From: JBMNGG01 sp050949705
GTDB lineage: Bacteria > Bacillota > Thermosediminibacteria > Thermosediminibacterales > Tepidanaerobacteraceae
DNA length: 64,000 bases
NCBI GenBank assembly: GCA_050949705.1
Contig: JBMNGG010000003.1
Coordinates: 1 to 64,000, forward strand
Direction: 5' to 3'
Each line of letters opens with the position of its first letter. The first letter of the stretch is position 1. The translations under genes and the position numbers were made by a program. The notes under the pieces were generated by a model. That model was not told the DNA's origin. It did no database searches and worked only from the letters and a program-made list of their open reading frames with translations. This document shows, in pieces, positions 55,705 through 64,000 of this stretch.

Positions 55705-56508
55705 TTGAGTAATCTACTGACGATTTCAGACATAACAAAAATGTATGAATCCGGTAAAAAGAAAGTAGTAGGAGTAAAAGATATAAGCTTTTGTGTAGAT
55801 GAAGGTGATTTTGTAAGTATCATCGGACCCTCTGGTTGTGGGAAGTCTACACTGCTGCGGTGTATCGCCGGATTTGAAAAGACCAATAAAGGAGTAATTT
55901 TCCTAAATGGTAAGACGGTAAATAAACCCGGTCCTGACAGATTTATGATATTTCAGGGGCTTGATCAGTTGTTTCCATGGCTAAATATTAAGGAAAACTT
56001 AATCTTTGCCATGAAATCAGTGGCAAAACGGCAGGAAGACTATGATGCAAGGGCAGAACATTATCTTGATTTAGTCGGTCTGAAGGGATTCGGATCCTTT
56101 TACCCATATCAACTATCCGGAGGTATGAAGCAAAGGGCATCCATAGCACGGGCTTTGTCGGTAAGACCTAAAATTTTACTAATGGATGAGCCTTTTGGAA
56201 GTTTAGATGCATTTAGTCGCAGGGCAATTCATAAAATGTTTTTAAAGGTCTGGGAAAAAACCAGGGTAACGGTTATTTTTGTAACACATGACATGGAAGA
56301 AGCCATTGATCTTTCGGACAAAATACTTGTTTTTTCCGGAGGTAAACTTAAAGGATGTATAGAAAATACCCTTCCTCGTCCAAGAGAAAGAGAGCATCCT
56401 GCTTATCGAAGCTTTTTCTTGAAAGTAAGCGATTTTTTAGATGGGGAATGTAAAGAACGTTCAAGCTCCAAGGAGCTTTCAGCAGCAGGCGCTAAATTTG
56501 CTTTTTGA
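55705..56508 (+). CDS. ABC transporter ATP-binding protein (SsuB/TauB type)
   Basis: The importer ATPase, 267 residues from TTG 55705. Walker A GPSGCGKST is near residue 38, the signature LSGGMKQR near 138 and Walker B ILLMDEPFGSLD near 158. The last 106 bases overlap, in opposite orientation, the 3' end of the MFS gene. Confidence 0.94.
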   Translation: MSNLLTISDITKMYESGKKKVVGVKDISFCVDEGDFVSIIGPSGCGKSTLLRCIAGFEKTNKGVIFLNGKTVNKPGPDRFMIFQGLDQLFPWLNIKENLIFAMKSVAKRQEDYDARAEHYLDLVGLKGFGSFYPYQLSGGMKQRASIARALSVRPKILLMDEPFGSLDAFSRRAIHKMFLKVWEKTRVTVIFVTHDMEEAIDLSDKILVFSGGKLKGCIENTLPRPREREHPAYRSFFLKVSDFLDGECKERSSSKELSAAGAKFAF

Positions 56509-57716
56509 GATTCTTCTTGTGGTAGGATATTATCTATTTTAATAAAAATAAAAGATAATATCAAAGATAGTAAGGGTGCAAGGGTCATTACAGATATAGT
56601 TGGAACAAGACCAAATTCTTCCGAGAGACCGTATAATGGAGGACCGATTGCGACACCAAAAAAGCGAAGACTACCATAAAGGCATGTGATAATTCCCCGC
56701 CTCTTAGAGCTGCATGAGCCAGTTACCAAAGTATTTACAGGAGTCATAACAAGCCCTACTCCGGCACCTAATAGAACCAGCGAGGCAAATTTAAGCCACA
56801 TTCCTTTAAGTATCAAAAAAAGCCCCTGACCAGATAAAATGAAAAACAAACCAGTAATAACGAAGGCCTTGAGGCCTTTGTTATTTGTTTTTTCAAGGAG
56901 CAGCCCCAAACCAAAGGAAAGAGAAGCCATTACAAAAACCGGTCCTGCCATTATAAGGCCTTTTGTAATACCATATATTCCATAATCTTTTTCAAGAATA
57001 TCAGAGTATAAAGATGAAATTCCGAAAAGAGTAAACAAAGCCACCATACCTGCAAAAAAACTTGTTAAAAGCCCTGCAGCCTTGTTTTTAAATATCTCTT
57101 TAACGGCGTCAATATAATGTTTGAAAGGCTGTTTCTTGAATTCAGTTTGTTCTTTTATCAAGAACAGTATAAAAAGTCCTATTGGAATTGCAAGGAATCC
57201 ATATGCGAAAAAAGGGAAATACCACGTTATTAGAGCTAAACCTGCACCTAATATGGGACTTATTACTTTACCCAGACCATTTGAAGCTTCTAAAAGGCCT
57301 AAAGCCAACACTCTCTCTTGTGTCTTAAATATATCTCCAGCTGTTGCCATGGCTAATTGGTAAGTCCCCCCTGCTCCGATACCCTGTATTATCCTTCCTA
57401 TCATAATACCCCAATATGGATTATCCAAGATCATTGAAGCAAGTCCTGCGATAATTCCCCCCACACCGTAGACAATTAAAGCCGGGGCCATAACCTTTCT
57501 ACGACCTACTTGGTCTGAAAGAATTCCGGCAAAAGGTATTACAATACCTGCGGGTATCGAAAAAGCCGTTACCATAAGACCTACTTGAAACTGGTTTATG
57601 CCAACAGCTTTTTTAATTTTTGGTAGTACCGGTATAAGCATAGAATTGCCCAGCACCATTATAAAAGGTACCAGGCATAGCAAAAAGACTTGAATTTTAG
57701 TGCCTTTTTTCATCAT
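56403..57716 (-). CDS. major facilitator superfamily transporter
   Basis: A 437-residue transporter with twelve hydrophobic segments. The MFS loop motif GILSDQVGRRKVM lies between helices 2 and 3. ATG 57716 follows GGAGAGG; a second ATG directly follows it. The C-terminal tail after the last helix (about 35 residues, serine- and lysine-rich) is encoded wholly in the overlap with the ABC ATPase gene. Substrate unknown; drug efflux is typical of this subfamily. Confidence 0.92.
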   Translation of the reverse strand: MMKKGTKIQVFLLCLVPFIMVLGNSMLIPVLPKIKKAVGINQFQVGLMVTAFSIPAGIVIPFAGILSDQVGRRKVMAPALIVYGVGGIIAGLASMILDNPYWGIMIGRIIQGIGAGGTYQLAMATAGDIFKTQERVLALGLLEASNGLGKVISPILGAGLALITWYFPFFAYGFLAIPIGLFILFLIKEQTEFKKQPFKHYIDAVKEIFKNKAAGLLTSFFAGMVALFTLFGISSLYSDILEKDYGIYGITKGLIMAGPVFVMASLSFGLGLLLEKTNNKGLKAFVITGLFFILSGQGLFLILKGMWLKFASLVLLGAGVGLVMTPVNTLVTGSCSSKRRGIITCLYGSLRFFGVAIGPPLYGLSEEFGLVPTISVMTLAPLLSLILSFIFIKIDNILPQEESQKANLAPAAESSLELERSLHSPSKKSLTFKKKLR

Positions 57717-58057
57717 GACCTCTCCTTTTTCCGCATATATTTAAAATGCCCTGTTTAGCTAACAGATATTCAAAAGGAAAGTTATGCTACAGAGATAAGT
57801 AAATATAGCTTCAGTATAGACAGTTTTCAGGTGGGGATAATGACACATTGCCTTAAATCAAGCATGATACTTTACTTTACTTCTGCTTCTACACTGTGCA
57901 CAGGTTTACGGCGATTCGGCATCCTGCACGCTGCCTCTGCTATATTTTCACCGACCTTAAGAACAACAAAGGCCGCTTAAAAGGTTTCGTTTGTCGTTAT
58001 TTTTACTTGAGTTATGTCTTTTACTAAAGCTTACATGCATCTACAGGAGGGATTTTG
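57717..58057. other. intergenic region between the MFS gene and YqhV
   Basis: No gene. On the minus strand a 34-codon open stretch (about 57872-57976) reads like coding sequence (VGENIAEAACRMPNRRKP) but has no start; it may be a remnant. Confidence 0.3.
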
Positions 58058-58321
58058 ATGGACCCTATTTTAACTTCTATGGCAATTATGAGAGTTATTT
58101 CATCACTTATAGAACTTACGGCAGCTTTTCTTTTTTTAAAAGGCAAAAGCGTTCAAACAGCTCTTAGAATAAATGCTAGCCTTGGACTTATAGGTCCTTT
58201 GATTTTTATGGGAGTAAGTCTCCTGGGAATAACAAGCCTTTCAGGGAAGGTAAGTTTTATAAGACTTGTAATCATATTAACAGGGGTGCTGCTTGTATTG
58301 ATTGGGACGGCAACAAAATAA
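58058..58321 (+). CDS. YqhV family membrane protein (DUF2619)
   Basis: An 87-residue protein with three hydrophobic segments. ILTSMAIMRVISSLIELTAAFLFLKGKSVQTALRINASLGLIGPLIF is the YqhV pattern. ATG 58058 follows AGGAGGG. In Bacillus yqhV lies upstream of the spoIIIA operon and is linked to sporulation, but here the neighbours differ and no function is known. Confidence 0.88.
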   Translation: MDPILTSMAIMRVISSLIELTAAFLFLKGKSVQTALRINASLGLIGPLIFMGVSLLGITSLSGKVSFIRLVIILTGVLLVLIGTATK

Positions 58322-58499
58322 AGGATAATACAATAATTTATCGAATTAATGGATAAAGAGAAAGTTTTAGATAGTAAAAAAATTCAGTGTTAGCAGAAAA
58401 TACTTTTATACGAAACGACTAATGCGCAGAATGACCAATGACTATTATAACGGGGGGAGCCCATGTAATAATGTAAATAATTTATAGAGGAGAATGGGT

Positions 58500-58937
58500 A
58501 TGGGTTTTGTTTTTAAACTTTCATCTATAAACGAGGAAAAACCTGCCGAACTTATGACACCCATTGTATTTTGTATTGATGAAGATGAAATTGCTCCCTA
58601 TACAAAAGAATATAACGTTTTGAAAGTTAATGGTCTGTTATCCGAAAAACTGCTTAATTATCAACCAAAAAAACGCAATCTTTATATTATTGATGAATTT
58701 AACAAGATTATTGATAGTGCGTTTGAACCTATATTAATTAAAGATTTTGAAATACTTTTTGACCCGGGATTTCAGGTAGATGTATTAAAATTATTCATTA
58801 TGACAAATAGAAAGAAAAAAATTGCGGTGTTATGGCCCGGCAAATGCAGGTATGGAAAACTGACCTTTGCAGAACCTGGGTATCCGGATTACAAAGTTTA
58901 CAAAATAAAAGATTACGATATAAGTTGTGTAACATAG
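58500..58937 (+). CDS. brxF: BrxF-like protein of a BREX type 3-like locus
   Basis: A 145-residue protein. The C-terminal half matches what I know of BrxF: FEILFDPGFQVDVLKLF, then IAVLWPGKCRYGKLTFAEPGYPDYKVYKI. BrxF is normally a P-loop protein, but here the N-terminal third (FVFKLSSINEEKPAELMTPIVFCIDEDEIAP) has no GxxxxGK[ST] motif. The second ATG (58500) is chosen, 7 bases after AGAGGAG; the first is too close. It stands first in the locus, 150 bp before the BrxC-like gene, as brxF does. The family call is from memory of its motifs, so it is moderate. Confidence 0.6.
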   Translation: MGFVFKLSSINEEKPAELMTPIVFCIDEDEIAPYTKEYNVLKVNGLLSEKLLNYQPKKRNLYIIDEFNKIIDSAFEPILIKDFEILFDPGFQVDVLKLFIMTNRKKKIAVLWPGKCRYGKLTFAEPGYPDYKVYKIKDYDISCVT

Positions 58938-58957
58938 CCACTGCTATGAAAGTATTA

Positions 58958-59030
58958 TTTTGTCATCCTGAACGGAGTGCAGGATCTTGATGCCATTCGC
59001 TATGATAAAAGGATGCTTTCGCTTACAGTA
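58958..59030. repeat. short repeat-like element between brxF and brxC
   Basis: GTCATCCTGAACGGAGTGCA, then GGATCTTGAT, resembles the right end of repeat copies 1 and 2 (ATCCTGAACAAAGGGAAGGATCTTG). It is a solitary fragment between two genes of one probable operon. Confidence 0.5.
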
Positions 59031-59088
59031 GTAGGCTAATCTGTGCTAATTACGAGTGACTATTGTATTATCTGAAAGGAGGACCTTT

Positions 59089-62000
59089 GTGAAATACTCT
59101 GAGTTAATAAACTTTAATCCCATCGATAGTGTTCTTCAAATTAATGAAGCTGATGACAAGGCTAAGGCGATAAGTCATATTAAAAGTTATGTCATGTCCG
59201 ACGATATGGCGGAAAAACTTGAGCGAAGCATGATTAATGAATTACAGTTAGATGAAGTTATTGACAACAAAGGAGTTATTCTAGTAGGAAACTATGGCAC
59301 GGGTAAAACCCATCTCATGTCTGTTATTTCAGCAGTTGCAGAAGATAGTCAAAACCTTCAGTATCTACAAAGCACCAAATTTGCAAAAGACATGGAATGT
59401 ATTGCCGGCAGATTTGAAGTAGTTAGAATCGAAATCGGAGCAACAACAATGCCCCTACGCGAGATTATCTTTAATGAAGTCAAACGGGATTTTGAAAAAC
59501 GGGGCTTATCTTTTTCTTTTCCGGAAGCAGATGCAATTATAAACAATAAAGAAGTTTTAGCAGAAATGATGGAAATCTTCTCCTCTAAGTATCCGGATAA
59601 AGGGTATCTTATCGTGGTAGATGAGTTCCTTGATTATCTTGGAGGGAGAAGAGAGCAGGAAATAAAACTTGATTTAGGTTTTATGCGTGAACTGGGCGAA
59701 ATTGTTAAACGCTCTCGAATCAGAGTTATTTTTGGCATGCAGGAAAAGCTCTTCGAAAATCCCAGTTTTGCTTTTGTATCAATGACCTTAAACAGAGTAA
59801 AAGACAGGTTTGAACAGGTGATTATTCGCAAGGAGGATACTGCCTATGTAGTATCCGAAAGGATTCTAAAGAAGACACCGGAACAGAAAGCGAAAATCCG
59901 GGAGCATTTACAAAAATTCTGCAGTCTTTATACTAACATGTCGGAACAATTAGAGGAATATGTGGAGTTATTCCCCATACATCCTGCATACATAGATGTT
60001 TTCAATAAAATCTACATAATTGAAAATAGGCATATTCTAAAAAACATATCAGAAATAATACAAAACATCTTAGATGATACAGTCAGCGAAGATGCACCCG
60101 GCATTATATCCTTTGACAGCTATTGGGTCTTCATCAAGGAAAACTTCGGCTATCGCACTGATGCAAATATCAAAGAAGTTGTTGAGAAAAGCGGGTTACT
60201 TGAGGATATTGTTAACAGGTCTTTTCCAAAGAAACTGTACAAACCCTTAGCAATACAAATTATTCATGCTCTTAGTGTGCACAGGCTTACAACGGGGGAT
60301 ATCAGTATAAGGTCCGGGTTGACATCGGAAAATCTTCGGGATGATTTATGCCTTTATCTAAGGGGAATGCCGGAAATAGACTCCGAGTTCCTACAGTCCA
60401 TTATTCAACAAGTAGTTAAAGACATTATGACTACCGTTAGCGGACAGTTTATAGAACACAATGCCGAGAACGGCCAGTATTATTTAGATACCAAAAAAGA
60501 CATAGACTATGATGAGAAAATAACACAAAAAGCCGCTATTTTAGATGACAGCACACTGAATCGCTACTTTTTTGATGTGGTTTATTATTGCTTGGACTGG
60601 AGTAAGTCTGAGTATGTTACAAACTTTAAGATATATGAGCATACATTAAATTGGGAAAGTCATAATATTTTCAGGCGTGGTTACCTATTTATGGGAATTC
60701 CAGAACAGCGCTCGACAGCACACCCCCCTGAAGACTATTACATATATATACTTCCACCCTATGGCAATGAGCCTTATACTGATGATAAAAAAGATGACGA
60801 GGTTTTCTTTGATTTTAAGCATAATGAAGACTTTAAAAACGATTTAAAGCTTTATGCAGCAGCACTATCCATGAAGGAGCTTGCCGAAGAAAAGAACAAA
60901 GAAACATATCAAAACAAAGCCAATATATATAAGAAAAAACTTACCGGCTACTTGAGTAAAAATAGGAGTAATTGCTTTGAAGTAATTTATAAGGGGACTC
61001 GAAAGCAACTTGTAGAAGTCTTAAAAGGTAAATACAACAAAGATTTAACATTTCAAGAAATTATAGATATGGTAGCTTCTACCTGTATGGATAATTACTT
61101 CACTACAAAATATCCGAACATGCCGGTATTTAAAACAAAGATTACTATCAAAAACCAAGCAGACACCATAAGAGCGGGAATCGATCATTTTGCGGGAAGA
61201 ACGAATCAGCAGTCAAAAGATTTGCTGGAAAGTTTTAATTTGCTTGATGGAGATAAAATCAACGTAAATAAATCCAAATATGCGTCTTACTTTATCAATC
61301 AACTATCAAAGCTGCCGCCAAAAGGTGTTATAAACTTTAATGATATCTATAAAGAGACATTCAACGAGTATTTGGACAAGCAGTTTGACATAGGCTATGG
61401 TCTATTGCCAATCGTTCTCATCGCTTTAGCCCATTCAGGCCATGCAGTTATTGCCCTTAAAAATGATATCGTTCTAACTGCATCAAATCTCGATGTCCTA
61501 CCCAGAACTAATGCACAAGATATTTACGAATTTAAATATATTTCCAAACCCAAAGATATAGCTCTTGCCGAGCTAATAAGATTATTTGAAATACTGGATA
61601 TTCCAAAGGGGCTAATCAACAATCCTAATGAGCGGGAAAAAGGATTGGAAGAGCTTGCTAAGAAGACTACTGATTTGGCAAAGAAAGCTGTTCAAGCATC
61701 TGCCAGGTTAAATGCCGAATTTGAGCTTTGGGGAGAACCGTTAATAGGCGACCATATTTTAAGTGACTATAAACAATCCATAAGAAGTATAATCGATGAG
61801 TTTTCAAACTTCGGCAACCGCTATAACACCGTAGCCAAACTTAACAATTTCAACTTATCCATGGCCCAGGTTGAAAAACTGGGTAAAGACATTGAGGTTG
61901 TTCATATAGTTACCGAATACGATAAATTTAAAAACGAATGTGCTATAAATGTGGGCTATGTGATGAACCTAGAGCTGTTGGATTTGGGGGCTGATTTTAA

Positions 62001-62778
62001 ATCAAAGATTGAGATAGCAAAATCCAAATTCAGAGAAATACGGGACAATATAGAAAGGGATAAAAACGGAGAGAGCGCCGCTGCTGATGCTAATCGTGAG
62101 CTAACTCTCGTAAAAGAAGCATATATTGATATTTACTTTGCCGAACATCAGAAAAAACGTCTGGGTATAAATGATGCGAAGCGCAAAGGAGATATCATCG
62201 GCTCTTTGAAGCTGTCAAACTTAAAACGACTAAGGGTTATAGATATCTTATCAACAGCGAAGCTCGGGGAAATTGAAAATATGCTGGCCGGTTTGAAAGT
62301 ATGTTATGAACTTACCCCGGCCATGCTCAAATCGTCCCATATTTGCCCCAAATGTGGCTTTATGTTCGGAGAAAGCGGCCCTGTGGTAACGGGACAATTG
62401 GACAATATTGAAGACAGAATTGACAGCTTAATTACTGAATGGACGAACACTTTGCTAAACACCATATCAGATCCCTTGGTATTAAAAGAAAAACAATATT
62501 TAAAACCGGAGCAAAAAAAGATTATCGATAATTTCTTACAAAGCAAAGAACTGCCGAAGACAATAGACAACTTCTTCATTTCAAGCATCAATGCCCTTTT
62601 ACATGGCTTTGAACCGGTTGTGATAAATACCGAGGACCTTATGGAGAAAATCGATAAAATTGGGCCCAGCGATATGGAGACCTTTAAAAATAAGCTTATG
62701 AATATAATTTCAGCTTATACCAAAGGAAAAGACAAAAGCAAGCTGAGAATAGTAGTAAAGCGAGGAGTGACAAGATGA
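59089..62778 (+). CDS. brxC: BrxC/PglY-like P-loop ATPase (DUF6079 type) of a BREX type 3-like locus
   Basis: A 1229-residue ATPase starting at GTG 59089 behind AAAGGAGG; the in-frame upstream ATG lies in the spacer without SD. Walker A GNYGTGKTH is at residues 67-75, Walker B LIVVDEF at 174-180 and a CPKC zinc-knuckle-like motif at 1086-1089. Large ATPases of this kind with a PglX methylase directly downstream form the core of BREX anti-phage systems. Its stop overlaps the methylase start (ATGA), so the two are translated together. Confidence 0.8.
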   Translation: MKYSELINFNPIDSVLQINEADDKAKAISHIKSYVMSDDMAEKLERSMINELQLDEVIDNKGVILVGNYGTGKTHLMSVISAVAEDSQNLQYLQSTKFAKDMECIAGRFEVVRIEIGATTMPLREIIFNEVKRDFEKRGLSFSFPEADAIINNKEVLAEMMEIFSSKYPDKGYLIVVDEFLDYLGGRREQEIKLDLGFMRELGEIVKRSRIRVIFGMQEKLFENPSFAFVSMTLNRVKDRFEQVIIRKEDTAYVVSERILKKTPEQKAKIREHLQKFCSLYTNMSEQLEEYVELFPIHPAYIDVFNKIYIIENRHILKNISEIIQNILDDTVSEDAPGIISFDSYWVFIKENFGYRTDANIKEVVEKSGLLEDIVNRSFPKKLYKPLAIQIIHALSVHRLTTGDISIRSGLTSENLRDDLCLYLRGMPEIDSEFLQSIIQQVVKDIMTTVSGQFIEHNAENGQYYLDTKKDIDYDEKITQKAAILDDSTLNRYFFDVVYYCLDWSKSEYVTNFKIYEHTLNWESHNIFRRGYLFMGIPEQRSTAHPPEDYYIYILPPYGNEPYTDDKKDDEVFFDFKHNEDFKNDLKLYAAALSMKELAEEKNKETYQNKANIYKKKLTGYLSKNRSNCFEVIYKGTRKQLVEVLKGKYNKDLTFQEIIDMVASTCMDNYFTTKYPNMPVFKTKITIKNQADTIRAGIDHFAGRTNQQSKDLLESFNLLDGDKINVNKSKYASYFINQLSKLPPKGVINFNDIYKETFNEYLDKQFDIGYGLLPIVLIALAHSGHAVIALKNDIVLTASNLDVLPRTNAQDIYEFKYISKPKDIALAELIRLFEILDIPKGLINNPNEREKGLEELAKKTTDLAKKAVQASARLNAEFELWGEPLIGDHILSDYKQSIRSIIDEFSNFGNRYNTVAKLNNFNLSMAQVEKLGKDIEVVHIVTEYDKFKNECAINVGYVMNLELLDLGADFKSKIEIAKSKFREIRDNIERDKNGESAAADANRELTLVKEAYIDIYFAEHQKKRLGINDAKRKGDIIGSLKLSNLKRLRVIDILSTAKLGEIENMLAGLKVCYELTPAMLKSSHICPKCGFMFGESGPVVTGQLDNIEDRIDSLITEWTNTLLNTISDPLVLKEKQYLKPEQKKIIDNFLQSKELPKTIDNFFISSINALLHGFEPVVINTEDLMEKIDKIGPSDMETFKNKLMNIISAYTKGKDKSKLRIVVKRGVTR

Positions 62779-64000
62779 AACTGACTAAAAAAGATATGGA
62801 TAAAGTGAGGCATATAGAGGGATTCCCCATTGGCAAGGACGAGGATATCATTGCACTGTCAGATCCCCCCTACTACACAGCTTGCCCAAACCCCTTTATT
62901 GAGGACTTTATAAAAGAGCATGGAACACCCTATGATGAAGAAACTGATGATTATCATAGAGAACCTTTTGCAGCAGATGTAAGTGAAGGCAAAAACGACC
63001 CCATATACAATGCCCATAGCTACCATACCAAAGTGCCTCATAAAGCTATTATGAGATATATTCTTCACTATACAGAACCGGGAGATATTGTTTTTGACGG
63101 GTTCTGCGGGACCGGGATGACCGGTGTTGCCGCCCAAACGTGTGGCAATCCCGATGCTGATCCGGAGTTTAAATATAAAATTGAACAAGAAATGCCCTAT
63201 ATCAAATGGGGTGCAAGAAAAGCCATATTGAACGATTTAGCCCCTGCAGCTACTTTTATAGCATATAACTACAATACACCGGTAGATGTAGAAGAATTTG
63301 AAAAAGAAGCCAATAGGATATTAGCTGAATGTGAAAAAGAACTTGGATGGATGTACGAAACAAATCATGTAGATGAAAAGGGAGAGCAAATATTTGATTC
63401 GAAAGGACCGGTAAAAGGCAAAATTAACTATACCGTATGGTCCGATGTGTTCATATGCCCGAATTGTGGTAGTGAAATAGTGTTTTGGGATGTAGCAGTT
63501 GATGAAGAAAATAAAAAAGTGAAAAATATTTTCGAATGTAATAAGTGTGGTATGGAGTTGAAGAAAACTGATTGTGAAAGGGCAGTGGAATTAGTATATG
63601 ACGATGGAATAAACGAAACTATAACCATGGCAAAACAAGTCCCAGTATTTATAAACTATATAGTAGGCACTCAGAGATTTGAAAAAAAACCTGATAAGTA
63701 TGACTTAGATATAATTGAGAAAATCAATAATATGAAGATACCCTATTGGTATCCGACGGATAAAATGATGAATATAGGAGAACGTTGGGGTGATAGTTGG
63801 AGGTCAGGATATCATTATGGAATAACTCATGTGCATCATTTTTATACTAGGAGGAATTTATTTATATTAAGTTGTTTATACAATAAAAGTAGAACCTCAG
63901 CTACAAAATTTATGATAACAGCTTGTTTAGTTATGGGGACTAAAATGTCAAGGTATGGAAGTAGAACTGGCAATGTATCGGGGACATTATATGTCCCATC
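62775..64000 (+). CDS. pglX: PglX/COG1743-type DNA adenine methyltransferase, 3' truncated by window
   Basis: 408 codons are visible and the frame is open at the window end. The catalytic DPPY motif is at residues 30-33 and the SAM motif FDGFCGTGMTG at 107-117; the order DPPY before the SAM motif is that of beta-class N6-adenine or N4-cytosine methylases. A CPNC (228-231) and CNKC (255-258) pair suggests a zinc ribbon. In BREX type 3 this enzyme marks host DNA. ATG overlaps the brxC stop. Confidence 0.85.
   Translation, partial: MKLTKKDMDKVRHIEGFPIGKDEDIIALSDPPYYTACPNPFIEDFIKEHGTPYDEETDDYHREPFAADVSEGKNDPIYNAHSYHTKVPHKAIMRYILHYTEPGDIVFDGFCGTGMTGVAAQTCGNPDADPEFKYKIEQEMPYIKWGARKAILNDLAPAATFIAYNYNTPVDVEEFEKEANRILAECEKELGWMYETNHVDEKGEQIFDSKGPVKGKINYTVWSDVFICPNCGSEIVFWDVAVDEENKKVKNIFECNKCGMELKKTDCERAVELVYDDGINETITMAKQVPVFINYIVGTQRFEKKPDKYDLDIIEKINNMKIPYWYPTDKMMNIGERWGDSWRSGYHYGITHVHHFYTRRNLFILSCLYNKSRTSATKFMITACLVMGTKMSRYGSRTGNVSGTLYVP

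Noticed and set aside
57872..57976. 34-codon minus-strand coding-like remnant
   Set aside because: Too short, no start, and no family; chance cannot be excluded.
62859..63188. A 109-codon minus-strand frame inside the methylase
   Set aside because: Antisense to the conserved DPPY and SAM motifs of the methylase.

Overview
This AT-rich window reads as chromosomal DNA from a spore-forming member of the Clostridia. The evidence is the gene order mnmE-mnmG-rsmG-noc-parA-parB near the replication origin, the blocks DUF4446/M23/bactofilin/lipid kinase/UPF0180/YyaC and rpsF-ssb-rpsR-YybS-gdpP-rplI-dnaB, many TTG and GTG starts behind strong Shine-Dalgarno (SD) sequences, the spore protein YyaC, and the anaerobe-type genes YedF and the 2,3-diphosphoglycerate cyclase-like protein. 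I cannot name the genus from sequence alone. mnmE is entered mid-gene, so dnaA and the origin should lie upstream of base 1.

Layout. 1-7.4 kb: tRNA wobble-modification genes, 16S methyltransferase RsmG, the nucleoid occlusion factor Noc, and ParA/ParB. A perfect 16-bp parS site lies at 7621-7636. 7.4-19.3 kb: an accessory block that splits parB from its usual downstream partners. It holds small membrane, regulatory and acetyltransferase genes, an ArsR-controlled ABC exporter, serC and a two-gene permease. It also holds three of four copies of a mosaic intergenic repeat; the fourth lies just upstream at 4.9 kb. 19.3-24.2 kb: envelope and morphogenesis genes (DUF554, DUF4446, M23 peptidase, bactofilin, lipid kinase, two UPF0180 proteins) and convergent yyaC. 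24.2-35.9 kb: a long rightward series (YkvI transporter, TPR protein, propeller protein, CvpA, YedF, MscS, DUF951, rpsF-ssb-rpsR, YybS, gdpP, rplI, dnaB, Crp-type regulator). 36-40 kb: an FAD protein, an aconitase-X pair, and tRNA-Lys and tRNA-Glu. 40.3-45.3 kb: a PadR/FtsW-like pair facing left and an arsenic detoxification operon (ArsR, ArsP-type permease, redox protein, ArsM). 45.4-58.3 kb: a transglutaminase/SLH surface protein, tRNA-Gly, M1 peptidase, EamA transporter, LysM-G5-M23 hydrolase, cDPG synthase-like protein, DUF441, an NMT1-type ABC importer and an MFS transporter. 58.5-64.0 kb: the start of a phage-defence locus resembling BREX type 3 (BrxF-like, BrxC/PglY-like ATPase, PglX-type methylase), cut by the window end.

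Four genes in the first 12 kb (mnmG, parB, a GNAT acetyltransferase and an unknown membrane protein) are each broken by a single-base frameshift, and a fifth carries an in-frame stop. I saw none in the remaining 50 kb. Three of the four frameshifts are single missing bases in short homopolymers. Sequencing error is the simplest explanation, but local gene decay cannot be excluded.
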